A stretch of 64,000 bases of DNA from Limosilactobacillus pontis (GCF_002940945.1 NZ_PNFV01000004.1:1-64000), one strand, 5' to 3'; counted from the stretch's first letter, positions 36,851 through 45,740 are shown. Translations and numbers: made by a program. Notes: generated by a model not told the origin, from the letters alone.

Positions 36851-38352
36851 TAATTAGCACCTCCCTTATCGTTGAGGATATCTTCACTGTCGATCCGCTG
36901 GTGAATCCCATTACCAGGGGTGACAAAGAAGGTCAGAAGTAGCCCCAGAAAGGCGAAAGCGATGGCAAACCAGAAGGCGGCGTGGTAGCCCATCAGGGTA
37001 GCGTCAAACATCTTGGCCTTATATTGTAGTGGGGACTGGGCCAACAGGGCGTGCCCCGGTTTATGACTGTTGGTGATGTTGGTCAAAACTGAGATCATAA
37101 TCGCCGTTCCGACCGAGGTAGCCACCTGTCGGATGGTGTTGTTGACTGCGGTTCCGTGAGAGATTAGCTGGTAGGGCAGGGAGTTCATCCCGGCGGTTGT
37201 TACCGGCATCATGACCATTGAGATCCCAAACATCCGGACCGCATAGAGAAAAACGATATCGATGGTTGGGGTGTCGCGGGTGATGAAGGCAAAGGGCAGG
37301 GTTCCGACACAGAGGATAAACATCCCGGTAACGGCCAGCCGCTTGGCCCCATAGCGGTCAAAGAGATTCCCGGTGATTGGACTCATCAATCCCATAAAAA
37401 TGGCCCCAAAGAGCAGGGTCAGTCCGGAGTGGAAAGCTGACATTCCGTGAATGATCTGCAGGTAAAGCGGGATGACTAATTCGACACCGACCATCGCCAT
37501 CATAACGATGGAACTGAGGGCGGTAGCGAGGGTAAATTCACCGCTCTCAAAAACCTTGAATTCTAGGAATGGTTCATCCAGCTTGCCCTGACGCCAAACC
37601 AAGATCGCAACCAGAATAGCGCCGACGATGATGGTCGTAATTACTACTGGGTTGGTCCATCCTTTATCACCGACGCTGGAGAAACCGTAGAGCATACTAC
37701 CGAAGCCCAGTGTTGAGATGGCGACGGACAACCAGTCGAGGTGGGGACGTCGATTCGGGATAACGTTCTTGACGAGAGCAAAGCTGGCCAAGATAACCGC
37801 CGCAGCGATCGGGACAATCATTCCGAACAACCACCGCCAGCTGAAGTTATCGATGACCCATCCGGACAAGGTTGGGCCGATTGCTGGAGCCAGGCCGATC
37901 ACCAGACCGTTGATTCCCATGGCGGCACCACGCTTCTCAGGCGGGTAAATGGTCAGCATGATATTTTGCATTAGTGGCATGTTGATCCCAACACCGACTG
38001 CCTGAATGAGTCGTCCCACGAGCAGGACAGCAAAGGACGGGGCTAGCCAGGATAGGATGGTCCCAACCTCAAAGGTAGACATCGCGAGGATGAATAGCAG
38101 CTTGGTATTGAAGCGGCTACTCAGGTAGGCACTGACCGGGATCATAATCCCGTTGACCATTAGGAAGCCAGTGGTCAGCCATTGAACCGTGGAAGTGCTA
38201 ATATTAAAGGCATTCATCAATGCTGGAAAAGCGGTTGATAGGATTGTCTGGTTTAGAATCGTACAAAAAGCCCCGATCAAGAGGACCAGGACCATCAGAC
38301 TACGATTATAAGGTTTACCAGTGATATCAACCGCTTGATTATTGTGATTCAC
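36850..38352 (-). CDS. DHA2-family MFS exporter
   Basis: A 500-aa membrane protein with about 14 hydrophobic segments, of the EmrB/QacA group. Motifs include LNQTILSTAFPALM in helix 1, GRLIQAVGVGINMPLMQNI in helix 4 and GLAPAIGPTLSGWVID in helix 5. A GTG at 38352 behind GGGG is taken as the start, since the region further upstream translates to a sequence unlike the family; the exact start is uncertain. It is coupled to the DUF4811 gene and divergent from a MerR regulator, so export of a toxic compound sensed by that regulator is likely. Confidence 0.87.
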   Translation of the reverse strand: MNHNNQAVDITGKPYNRSLMVLVLLIGAFCTILNQTILSTAFPALMNAFNISTSTVQWLTTGFLMVNGIMIPVSAYLSSRFNTKLLFILAMSTFEVGTILSWLAPSFAVLLVGRLIQAVGVGINMPLMQNIMLTIYPPEKRGAAMGINGLVIGLAPAIGPTLSGWVIDNFSWRWLFGMIVPIAAAVILASFALVKNVIPNRRPHLDWLSVAISTLGFGSMLYGFSSVGDKGWTNPVVITTIIVGAILVAILVWRQGKLDEPFLEFKVFESGEFTLATALSSIVMMAMVGVELVIPLYLQIIHGMSAFHSGLTLLFGAIFMGLMSPITGNLFDRYGAKRLAVTGMFILCVGTLPFAFITRDTPTIDIVFLYAVRMFGISMVMMPVTTAGMNSLPYQLISHGTAVNNTIRQVATSVGTAIMISVLTNITNSHKPGHALLAQSPLQYKAKMFDATLMGYHAAFWFAIAFAFLGLLLTFFVTPGNGIHQRIDSEDILNDKGGAN

Positions 38353-38401
38353 AAGTAAGGACCCCTTTTCGCAAAAATAAGTAATGTGAAAAATATAATA
38401 C

Positions 38402-38444
38402 AATCGGCTATCTTTGTCAAATAATTTGACAAAGATAGCCGATT
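38402..38444. promoter_or_regulatory. 43-bp perfect palindrome with back-to-back promoters
   Basis: Arms of 21 bp (38402-38422 and 38424-38444) are perfectly complementary around one central base. Each arm contains a TTGACA -35 box: plus strand at 38426-38431 toward the MerR gene, minus strand at 38415-38420 toward the exporter, where TATATT follows after 17 bases. On the plus strand AATAAT follows after 17 bases and TAATAA after 19. The site is almost certainly the MerR operator controlling both directions at once. Confidence 0.82.
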
Positions 38445-38485
38445 AAATAATAATAATAGGATCAGCAGAAAACGGAGGGAATATT

Positions 38486-38935
38486 ATGGATGCATTGGGA
38501 AAACAATTCCGCGAAATCTTTAAGAGCGACGATATCAAGATTGGTATGAGTGAGTTAGCCAAGGTAACCGGGGTATCTTCGAGCCAGATACGCTATTGGG
38601 AGCGTAAGGGTTACATTCACTCGCAGCAGGACCAGCAGAACAAAAACCACCACTTTAGTCTGATGACGGCTTACCAGGTACGGATCATCAAGTTTTACCT
38701 CGACCAGGGCTACACTCTGCAAGTAGCTGTCCAGAAGGAGCGGGAACGGCGGGCTCTCGGAAAGGTTTTTCGCCACTTTATAAGCGATCGAATTCAGGGG
38801 ATCGAGCAGGATAGTGATGGAGATGGTCTGGTTCGGCTAGGGAAACTTGACGACGACCCGACCAGAGAGGTTTATGCCAGAGTCGACAAGAACGGTCAGA
38901 CGACCCTGCATCTGCGGGTGGTCCAGGAAGACTAG
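38486..38935 (+). CDS. MerR-family regulator
   Basis: A 149-aa regulator with the MerR winged HTH at residues about 19-60 (MSELAKVTGVSSSQIRYWERKGYI). The C-terminal half is short, has no clustered metal-binding cysteines and lacks a large ligand domain, so it may sense small molecules or act as a simple repressor. GGAGGGAA precedes the ATG. Divergent from the DHA2 exporter over the 43-bp palindrome, which is the probable operator for both genes. Confidence 0.87.
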   Translation: MDALGKQFREIFKSDDIKIGMSELAKVTGVSSSQIRYWERKGYIHSQQDQQNKNHHFSLMTAYQVRIIKFYLDQGYTLQVAVQKERERRALGKVFRHFISDRIQGIEQDSDGDGLVRLGKLDDDPTREVYARVDKNGQTTLHLRVVQED

Positions 38936-39005
38936 TTAACCTGACCGGATTATTGTGGTATGGTGTAATTGAGTATTTATTTTTTACATGAAAGGGACGA
39001 GTTTT

Positions 39006-39353
39006 GTGAGTGAAGAAGGATTACGTTATTCTGACCTGAGCGCCACAGCCCAGGAGCATGCCTTGAAGTCGTTTATCAATTACTACGTTAAGCAGTACCG
39101 GCAGGGAAACCTGGAGATCTTGGGGGCCAAGGTTTCCAACGGAGTCATGGGCACGATCAATGAAACACTCAACCTGAATAAATTCATGGACCACAGTGCA
39201 TTGGTTGCCGAAAGCTATCGCCTATCCAAGAGCGCCTATGTTGAGATTATGAAGCAGCTTACTGATGTACGATACCAAGAGGACGGTGAACCGGTCGTGG
39301 ACTGGGATGCTGCTTGGGAGAAGCAGGAAGAACAATTACCAAGTGAGGACTAA
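39006..39353 (+). CDS. Hypothetical protein, 115 aa
   Basis: A small soluble acidic protein with a GTG start behind AAAGGGACG. The sequence begins VSEEGLRYSDLSATAQEHA and is predicted to be largely helical (NYYVKQYRQGNLEIL, LSKSAYVEIMKQLTD), ending in an acidic tail WEKQEEQLPSED. No signal peptide or membrane segment. I do not recognise the family. It has its own terminator and stands between the MerR gene and RNase J. Codon use resembles its neighbours, so it is likely a resident gene. Confidence 0.72.
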   Translation: MSEEGLRYSDLSATAQEHALKSFINYYVKQYRQGNLEILGAKVSNGVMGTINETLNLNKFMDHSALVAESYRLSKSAYVEIMKQLTDVRYQEDGEPVVDWDAAWEKQEEQLPSED

Positions 39354-39371
39354 CTTGAATCTATCATTAGA

Positions 39372-39400
39372 GACCGCGAAATAGTTTCGCGGCCTTTTTT
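39372..39400 (+). terminator. Terminator of the 115-aa gene
   Basis: GACCGCGAAA pairs with TTTCGCGGCC around a TAG loop, then six T residues. Confidence 0.85.
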
Positions 39401-39401
39401 A

Positions 39402-39578
39402 TTGTCCTGGTTTTCAGACTTGTGGTAAAATAAATACAGTTTTACGTACGGATAAAATTAACCCAAAATAAGAAAACTGAATAAATGTTAGCCGTCCTTG
39501 CTGACCTGCAAACGGTTCTTTTGGCTTACTTATTTTCCGTTAGTATAGTCACGCTAAAAATAGAAAAGGAAAGGTATT
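39402..39578 (+). promoter_or_regulatory. RNase J promoter and structured leader
   Basis: TTGTCC (39402-39407), an 18-base spacer and the extended -10 TGGTAAAAT (TAAAAT at 39426-39431) precede a leader of about 140 bases. In it AAAATAAG (39465-39472) can pair with CTTATTTT (39529-39536), AGCC (39490-39493) with GGCT (39523-39526), and alternatively CCGT with ACGG. No known riboswitch consensus was recognised. It could be a target for feedback by the nuclease. Confidence 0.5.
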
Positions 39579-41438
39579 ATGGCAAAGTTAAAAATTAAGA
39601 ATAACGAAGTTGCCTTTTTCGCCATGGGTGGCCTTGGTGAAATTGGTAAGAACATGTACTGTGTCCAGTTCCAAGATGAGATCATCATTATTGACTGTGG
39701 GGTACTCTTCCCGGAAGACGAGCTTCTCGGGGTTGATTACGTTATCCAGAATTATGACTACTTGATTGAGAATAAGGATAAGATCAAGGGGATCTTCATC
39801 ACCCACGGCCACGAAGACCACATTGGTGGATTGCCCTTCTTCCTCCAAAAGGTAAATGTGCCAATTTACGCAACGCCATTTGCGATGTCCTTGATCAAGG
39901 GTAAACTGGACGAGAAACATCTCCTGCGAAGTGCCGAGCTGCACGAGATCGACGAGTTCGATGAAGTCCACTTTAAGAAGCTTTGGGTCAGCTTCTTCCG
40001 GACAACCCACTCTATCCCCGACACGATTGGGGTGGCGGTTCACACACCGCAAGGGACGATTGTTCAGACTGGAGACTTTAAGTTTGACCTGACTCCGGTT
40101 GGCCACTTACCGGGTCCCAACCTCCAGCAGATGGCCAAGTTGGGCTCGGATGGAGTTCTGTTGCTGACGTCCGACAGTACTAACGCCGAACGACCGCAAT
40201 TCACCAAGTCAGAACGGTGGGTTGATATTCATATTCGTCGGATCTTTGAGCGGATCAAGGGACGAATTATTTTCGCCTCCTTTGCTTCCAACGTTTACCG
40301 ACTGCGTGAAGCTTCAGATGCCGCTATTGCCCAGGGCCGCAAAATTGCCGTCTTTGGCCGTAGCATGGAGAATGCTATTGCCGCGGGTCAGGAGCTCGGC
40401 TACTTGAATATTCCCAAGGATTCTTTGATCGATCAGAATGAGATTAACAACTACCCACCGGAGAAGGTTCTGATCATGTGTACCGGATCCCAGGGTGAAC
40501 CGATGGCTGCATTGAGTCGGATCGCTAACGGAACCCACCGTCAGATCTCAATCCAGCCCGGCGATACTGTGGTCTTTTCCAGTAATCCAATTCCAGGAAA
40601 CACCACTAGTGTTAACGCTCTGATTAACAAGTTGGAAGAAAACGGTGCCGCGGTTATCCACGGTTACGTCAACAACATCCACACCTCTGGGCATGGTGGT
40701 CAGATTGATGAAGAATTTATGTTACGGCTGATGAAGCCAAAGTTCTTCGCCCCAGTCCATGGCGAGTACCGGATGCAGAAGATCCACACTAAGTTGGCAC
40801 AGATGACTGGGGTGCCAAAGGAAAACTGTTTCATTCTCGAAAACGGGGATGTTCTGGCCCTGACCAAGGACTCCTGCCGTCTGGCTGATCATATTGACAG
40901 CGTCGCAGACGTCTACATTGATGGCCGGGATGCCGGTGACACCGTTGGTAATCCAGAGATTCGCGAGCGGCGGCTGCTTTCCGAAGAAGGGGTCGTAACC
41001 GCCATTGCCGTGGTGGATCTCAAGGACTATCAGATTGTGGCTGGCCCTGACATTGTTTCTCGGGGATTTGTCTACATGCACGAATCCCAGGAGCTGATTA
41101 AGGCCGCTAATCATGAGGTCTTCTGGGCAATTCTGAATACCTTCAAGAATCACAAGGTAGTTGACCAGCGGGCGTTGAACCGGACAATTGTCAGTCGATT
41201 GCAAAAGCTGCTCTTTGATCGAACCGGCCGAAAACCGGTGATCATTCCAATGATTACCATTTTGAATGGTGATCATCGGGCCGAAAACCACCACTACCGC
41301 CATTCTAACCGAAAGGGCGGCCAACATACGGGTAAAAAGGAACATCAGGGCAATAACCACAGTGAAAATCACCAACACCGTTCCCGTAACCATCATAATA
41401 AGAAACACGAACAGGAAACGCCGGTTGCCAGCAAGTAA
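39579..41438 (+). CDS. Ribonuclease J
   Basis: A 619-aa metallo-beta-lactamase/beta-CASP nuclease involved in mRNA decay and rRNA maturation. The zinc motif HGHEDH is at residues 76-81, and GGLGEIGKNMY and the beta-CASP and C-terminal domains are complete. The last 60 residues form an unusual tail rich in His, Asn, Lys and Arg. It is not next to rpoY, the usual partner of J1, and may be the second paralogue (J2-like), although its catalytic motif is intact. GGAAAGG precedes the ATG. It has its own promoter and leader. Confidence 0.92.
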   Translation: MAKLKIKNNEVAFFAMGGLGEIGKNMYCVQFQDEIIIIDCGVLFPEDELLGVDYVIQNYDYLIENKDKIKGIFITHGHEDHIGGLPFFLQKVNVPIYATPFAMSLIKGKLDEKHLLRSAELHEIDEFDEVHFKKLWVSFFRTTHSIPDTIGVAVHTPQGTIVQTGDFKFDLTPVGHLPGPNLQQMAKLGSDGVLLLTSDSTNAERPQFTKSERWVDIHIRRIFERIKGRIIFASFASNVYRLREASDAAIAQGRKIAVFGRSMENAIAAGQELGYLNIPKDSLIDQNEINNYPPEKVLIMCTGSQGEPMAALSRIANGTHRQISIQPGDTVVFSSNPIPGNTTSVNALINKLEENGAAVIHGYVNNIHTSGHGGQIDEEFMLRLMKPKFFAPVHGEYRMQKIHTKLAQMTGVPKENCFILENGDVLALTKDSCRLADHIDSVADVYIDGRDAGDTVGNPEIRERRLLSEEGVVTAIAVVDLKDYQIVAGPDIVSRGFVYMHESQELIKAANHEVFWAILNTFKNHKVVDQRALNRTIVSRLQKLLFDRTGRKPVIIPMITILNGDHRAENHHYRHSNRKGGQHTGKKEHQGNNHSENHQHRSRNHHNKKHEQETPVASK

Positions 41439-41448
41439 CCGGTAGGTC

Positions 41449-41490
41449 AAAGGTTTGCAATTGCTATTTTGACAATTGCGAACCTTTTTT
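41449..41490 (+). terminator. Terminator of RNase J gene
   Basis: A 15-bp stem, AAAGGTTTGCAATTG with CAATTGCGAACCTTT (one mismatch), leads into a T tract. Confidence 0.88.
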
Positions 41491-41583
41491 CGTCTTTTCA
41501 TTAAATAAGTGCCGCTTTTCTGGTATTATCGAGGGGAGCAATTATTATTTTGTAACCTATTTTTAGAGAGGAAGGTACTCCAG

Positions 41584-42771
41584 ATGTCTGGAAGTGATTA
41601 CCTAAAAATCTGGTACCGAGTGCAGATCGGTGCCACCTTACTAATTCTCGCCATGATGATGATCCGGAACTATGAGTTTAATCGTCACCGGATTGCGGTT
41701 CTGCTCTTGTTTACGGTTGTGATTCTGGCAATCGCTCTGGTGGTAGAGCTTTGGGCACAGTTGCCCCTTGCTATCAAGCGGGTCAATGCCTGGCTGCAGG
41801 CCCTGACCCAGCCATTGATTTTAATCCTGGCATGGGACGTTATTACCCGGGAAATAATTGTGCTTCTGCACTTGCCGTCTCGGGGGGTAGTAACATTGAT
41901 GATCGCATACTACTTCATCATGTTTGCCCCGTTTGCCAGTGTGATTGGCAGTCAGTTGACCTCTAGCATTGAACGCTTTATCTTTGTTTTCTGGATGGTG
42001 CCGGTTGTTTTCCTGCCCTTGCTGGCCCTGCCAACCGACCTGATTGATAATCACTTTCTGCTGTTAGCCCTATCGACCGGCGCAGTTGGGACGGTGGCCT
42101 ACTTCATCTTGATAACAACGGCTATGCGAGCCTGGAAGCTATCATGGCCGGGACTGCGGCCACATTGGAGCGGTGATTTCAATTGGTGGATCCTGTTGGG
42201 GCTAGTCGTCATCGATCTTCTCTTCACTGGACTCAATATCGGTCAATGGCCGAATCTTCACCTGGCTAGCTGGCACCTCACAATGTCGGCCTTTGAGGCA
42301 GGGGTGATGGAGGAAACCCTTTTCCGTTTTGCCATTCTGGGGATCCTCTTCGCTGCCTGGCGAAACGTTAAGCAGCGTTTGCCTCTGGCAATTGTTACCA
42401 GTGCCCTGTTGTTTGGCCTGGTTCACCTGTCCAACGCCATGTTGCAACATTGGGATATGACAATTCTCCAGGCAGTCAGCGCCTTTTCCTTGGGGCTATT
42501 TTTCGCTGTGGTCTACGTCTACACTGGCCAGCTCTGGTTGACGATGGTGATGCACGGTTTGCTGGATTGGACGAGTTTCGTTGTAACCGGGAGTGACCTT
42601 ATGAAAGGGACCACGAATTGGACTGACTGGGTTAGCGTAATCCTGGAACTGGTTGTCTTTGCAGGTATCGCTGCTTGGATGATGTTTGGCCAGCGGCGCA
42701 AGGTCATGGAACGTCACGTTGCCCGTCTGACAGGTGAGCATCAGCACTTCGGATTCATGGTGCGTTACTAA
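41584..42771 (+). CDS. CPBP family intramembrane glutamic protease
   Basis: A 395-aa membrane protein with about 9 to 10 hydrophobic helices. The Abi/CPBP motifs are present: MEETLFRFAIL (EExxxR), LLFGLVHLSN (FxxxH) and the third motif with His in MVMHGLLDWTSF. Such proteins resemble prenyl-protein proteases, and in lactic acid bacteria some act in bacteriocin immunity; nothing nearby supports a bacteriocin locus, so a housekeeping role is assumed. The ATG at 41584 lies 8 bases after GGAAGG; earlier in-frame codons lack a site. Confidence 0.85.
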   Translation: MSGSDYLKIWYRVQIGATLLILAMMMIRNYEFNRHRIAVLLLFTVVILAIALVVELWAQLPLAIKRVNAWLQALTQPLILILAWDVITREIIVLLHLPSRGVVTLMIAYYFIMFAPFASVIGSQLTSSIERFIFVFWMVPVVFLPLLALPTDLIDNHFLLLALSTGAVGTVAYFILITTAMRAWKLSWPGLRPHWSGDFNWWILLGLVVIDLLFTGLNIGQWPNLHLASWHLTMSAFEAGVMEETLFRFAILGILFAAWRNVKQRLPLAIVTSALLFGLVHLSNAMLQHWDMTILQAVSAFSLGLFFAVVYVYTGQLWLTMVMHGLLDWTSFVVTGSDLMKGTTNWTDWVSVILELVVFAGIAAWMMFGQRRKVMERHVARLTGEHQHFGFMVRY

Positions 42772-42787
42772 TCTGAGTAATTTAGGC

Positions 42788-42832
42788 AAAAAACAACCAC
42801 CCACGTCGATTTCGACGGGGTGGTTGTTTTTT
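42788..42832. terminator. Bidirectional terminator
   Basis: AAAACAACCACCC pairs with GGGTGGTTGTTTT, with an inner CGTCGA/TCGACG stem. Flanking A and T runs serve both converging genes. Confidence 0.9.
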
Positions 42833-42844
42833 ATAGAACCGCCA

Positions 42845-43504
42845 CTAGGCGAGGTGACGATGCAGGTAGTCTGCCAATAATGATAGGGAATAACAGACGA
42901 TAAAGTAGAGGATCGCCAGGGCCACGAACATCGGAATAATGTAATTGGTGTTCTGTCCATAGATGATCTGAGCATGGTACATCAGTTCCGGCAGGACGAT
43001 GATCGTTGCCAAGGACGTGTCCTTGACCAGTGAAATGAACTGGCTGACCAGGGCCGGGGTCATGTTCTTGATTGCCTGGGGGAGGACAATGATCCGCAAG
43101 GCCTGCCAACGGGTCAGACCATTGGCCAGGGCCCCCTCCGTTTGGCCCTTGTCGATCGAGTTGATACCGGAGCGGACAATTTCGGCGACCATGGCTGACT
43201 CGAAGATCGACATTGCCATGATAGCGGCCGGGATAATTTCAGGCTTGATTCCAATATTGGGCAAGCCAAAGTAGGTGAAGAAAATAATTAGCAGGAGAGG
43301 TAGGTTTCGGATGATGTCGATGATGAAACCGACAATTGCCGAGATATACTTAATCTTTTCGTAACGGATTATCCCCAATAGGGTACCGACGATGAAACTG
43401 ATCACGATCGACGCCACGGAAATTTCAATAGTGATCCACAGCCCCTGCAAGAGGAAGCGGACATTGATCCAGGAATAAGCATCAATAAAATTTTGCATAC
43501 TCAA
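42845..43504 (-). CDS. Amino acid ABC transporter permease (distal)
   Basis: A 219-aa membrane protein with about 5 helices of the His/Glu/Gln/Arg/opine permease family. The EAA-like loop reads GINSIDKGQTEGALANGLTRWQALRIIVLPQA. It is the last gene in the operon ATPase-binding protein-permease-permease, 7 bases after the preceding permease gene. The two permeases form the heterodimeric channel for a polar amino acid, probably glutamate or glutamine. Confidence 0.92.
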   Translation of the reverse strand: MSMQNFIDAYSWINVRFLLQGLWITIEISVASIVISFIVGTLLGIIRYEKIKYISAIVGFIIDIIRNLPLLLIIFFTYFGLPNIGIKPEIIPAAIMAMSIFESAMVAEIVRSGINSIDKGQTEGALANGLTRWQALRIIVLPQAIKNMTPALVSQFISLVKDTSLATIIVLPELMYHAQIIYGQNTNYIIPMFVALAILYFIVCYSLSLLADYLHRHLA

Positions 43505-43511
43505 TCACCTC

Positions 43512-44150
43512 CTAGGCCAGTTTCTTTTCCAGATGCCGCATGTAGTAGCTGAGCGGCAACGTGATGATCAGATACATGACTCCAACAATGAAATAGGTTG
43601 GAATCGTTTGTAGGGTGTCGTTGGCAATCAGGTTCCCCTGGTACATCAGGTCGAACCCGGCCACGAAGGCCAGTACCGATGAGTTCTTAACCAGGTTAAT
43701 GAACTGGTTGCCCAGCGGTGGAATCACAACTCGGAAAGCCTGCGGGAGGATGATGTAGCGCATTGCCTGGTGGTAGGTCATTCCGTTGGAGAGGGCTCCT
43801 TCCAGCTGACCACCCTCGACAGAGTTAATTCCGGACCGGACAGTCTCCGCAATGAAGGCGGAAGTATAGAGGGTCAACCCAATCGTTCCGGCTGTGAAAC
43901 CGTTGATCTTAGCGATGTACATCGGAACAATCAGGAAGAAGGCCATTGTGATGACCAGCAGGGGGATGTTCCGAAAGACCTCAACGTAGACCTTTCCGAT
44001 GACCCGCAGGACCCGATTTTGTGAGATTTCGAGAAGTGCAAAGAGTGTTCCAATGATTAGGCTGCCGACAAGGGCGATGATGCTACAGAGGATGGTGTTC
44101 CAGAGGCCCATTAACAACGGCTGCCATTGTGTTGCAATTAAGTTAGCCAT
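43512..44150 (-). CDS. Amino acid ABC transporter permease (proximal)
   Basis: A 212-aa permease homologous to its neighbour, with about 5 helices and the loop GINSVEGGQLEGALSNGMTYHQAMRYIILPQA. Its ATG overlaps the stop codon of the binding-protein gene by one base (TAATG), so translation is coupled. With the distal permease it forms the membrane part of a polar amino acid importer. Confidence 0.92.
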   Translation of the reverse strand: MANLIATQWQPLLMGLWNTILCSIIALVGSLIIGTLFALLEISQNRVLRVIGKVYVEVFRNIPLLVITMAFFLIVPMYIAKINGFTAGTIGLTLYTSAFIAETVRSGINSVEGGQLEGALSNGMTYHQAMRYIILPQAFRVVIPPLGNQFINLVKNSSVLAFVAGFDLMYQGNLIANDTLQTIPTYFIVGVMYLIITLPLSYYMRHLEKKLA

Positions 44151-44980
44151 TAGCGTTTCATCTCCTGATAATTAAAGCCTTTAACGTTACCGAACCACTT
44201 GAGAAGGAGACGGTTGTAAGTACCGTCTCGTTCAACTTCCTTCAGGGCCCAGTTCAGTTTGTTACGGAAACGCGCCTGGTTTTTGTTGACAGCGATTCCG
44301 TAGGGTTCTTTGGTGAAGTTACCGCCGACGACTTCGTATCCGGGGTTCTCGGCAGCCATCCCGTACAAGATTCCATTATCGGTGGTTAGGGCGTCACCCT
44401 GCTTCGACTTGAGGGCTGTCATCGCCTGCGCATAGTCAGAGAGCTGAAGGACTCGAGCCCTGGGTGCATGTTTGGCAACGTTCTTAACTGAATTGGATCC
44501 AGAGACCCCAAGGACGACTTTGCCGGGCTGATTTAGGTCGTGAATGTTTTTGATTGGGCTGCCTTTCTTGACTAGCAGAGACTGACCGGCGTCAAAATAG
44601 GAGTGGGTAAAGTCGACCTGCTTTTCTCGCTCTGGCGTGATTGTCATGGTGGCCATGATAGCATCGATGTTTCCGTTCTTCAGCAGGGGTACCCGGGTAC
44701 CACTGGTGACGGGAACGAAGACGCATTTACCATTGGGACCGAGGATCTTCTTGGTCATTGCCTTAGCCAGGTCAATTTCAAATCCTTCCAACTTACCGGT
44801 CCGAATATTTTCTAGGCCAAACAAGCGGGTATCGGACTTAACCCCCCAGGTGATCTGTTTACTTTGTTCATCACGGGCTAGTACATCCTGTTTAGCCACA
44901 GATTGTCCACAGGCCGACAGGGTCAGGAGCATTGCAGCTAGCAGGGTTCCTAGTCCTAATAAGTGCCATAATCTTTTCAT
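44150..44980 (-). CDS. Amino acid ABC transporter substrate-binding lipoprotein
   Basis: A 276-aa extracellular solute-binding protein (SBP family 3). It has a lipoprotein signal peptide with lipobox L-S-A-C24, so Cys24 anchors it to the membrane. The fold begins WGVKSDTRLFGLENIRTGKLEGFEIDLAKA and includes the ligand-contact region MATMTITPEREKQVDFTHSYF. The residues resemble GlnH/GltI types, suggesting glutamate, aspartate or glutamine. A strong GGAGG site precedes the ATG. 13 bases separate it from the ATPase gene. Confidence 0.92.
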   Translation of the reverse strand: MKRLWHLLGLGTLLAAMLLTLSACGQSVAKQDVLARDEQSKQITWGVKSDTRLFGLENIRTGKLEGFEIDLAKAMTKKILGPNGKCVFVPVTSGTRVPLLKNGNIDAIMATMTITPEREKQVDFTHSYFDAGQSLLVKKGSPIKNIHDLNQPGKVVLGVSGSNSVKNVAKHAPRARVLQLSDYAQAMTALKSKQGDALTTDNGILYGMAAENPGYEVVGGNFTKEPYGIAVNKNQARFRNKLNWALKEVERDGTYNRLLLKWFGNVKGFNYQEMKR

Positions 44981-44993
44981 GACGAGGCCTCCT

Positions 44994-45740
44994 TTAGATG
45001 ATGTGTCCGCTGATCTTACTCATAAACTCCTGGGCCCGCTTAGTACTTGGCTGTTGACCAAAAAACTTGGCGGTTGTGTCATCTTCGAGAATCTGGCCGT
45101 CTGCCATGAAGATGACCCGGTCGGCAACGGCACGGGCAAAGCTCATTTCGTGGGTGACTACCAGCATCGTCATGTTAGAGTTTTCAGCAATATCCTTCAT
45201 GACGTCGAGGACATCATCAATCATCTCAGGGTCCAGGGCGCTGGTTGGTTCATCGAAGAGCAGGCACTTTGGCTTCATTGCCAGACTGCGGGCGATGGCA
45301 ATCCGTTGTTTCTGCCCCCCGGAAAGCTGAGCTGGCATATTATCTGCCTTGCTGGCTAAGCCAACCTTATCCAGAAGCTTCATTGCCAGTTCGCGATTTT
45401 CGTCCTCGGGTCGTTTGAGGACGATCCGTGGGGCGAGCATGATGTTTTCGATGACAGATTTATTATTATAGAGGTTGAAGTGTTGGAAGACCATTCCGAC
45501 CTCACGCCGAATCTTATTGATATTGGTCTTCTTGTCCGACAGGTCATACCCATTGACAATCAGCTGACCGGACTGAATCGGGTCGAGACCGTTAATAGTC
45601 CGGATCAAAGTACTTTTTCCAGAGCCGGATGGTCCGATCAGGACAACCGTCTCTCCGCTATCAATTGTGAGGTTGATGTTTTTCAGTGCATGAAACTTAC
45701 CATAATACTTTTCTACGTTATGGAATTCGATCATTGACAT
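44994..45740 (-). CDS. glnQ: Amino acid ABC transporter ATP-binding protein
   Basis: A 248-aa ATPase of the GlnQ type energising the importer. Walker A is GPSGSGKST, the signature is LSGGQKQR, and Walker B is CLLFDEPTSALDPE. The ATG at 45740 is chosen because GGGGAG lies at a normal distance; a TTG upstream in frame would include the ribosome site. It is the first gene of the four-gene operon, and the C-terminus ends in FMSKISGHII without a regulatory ACT domain. Confidence 0.93.
   Translation of the reverse strand: MSMIEFHNVEKYYGKFHALKNINLTIDSGETVVLIGPSGSGKSTLIRTINGLDPIQSGQLIVNGYDLSDKKTNINKIRREVGMVFQHFNLYNNKSVIENIMLAPRIVLKRPEDENRELAMKLLDKVGLASKADNMPAQLSGGQKQRIAIARSLAMKPKCLLFDEPTSALDPEMIDDVLDVMKDIAENSNMTMLVVTHEMSFARAVADRVIFMADGQILEDDTTAKFFGQQPSTKRAQEFMSKISGHII

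Noticed and set aside
40722-41501. A 259-codon minus-strand frame opposite the RNase J gene
   Set aside because: Antisense to a conserved nuclease; the apparent hydrophobic segments arise from the reverse of His/Asn codons.
41584-42771. CPBP protease as a bacteriocin-immunity gene
   Set aside because: No bacteriocin precursor with a double-glycine leader, processing transporter or histidine kinase lies nearby.
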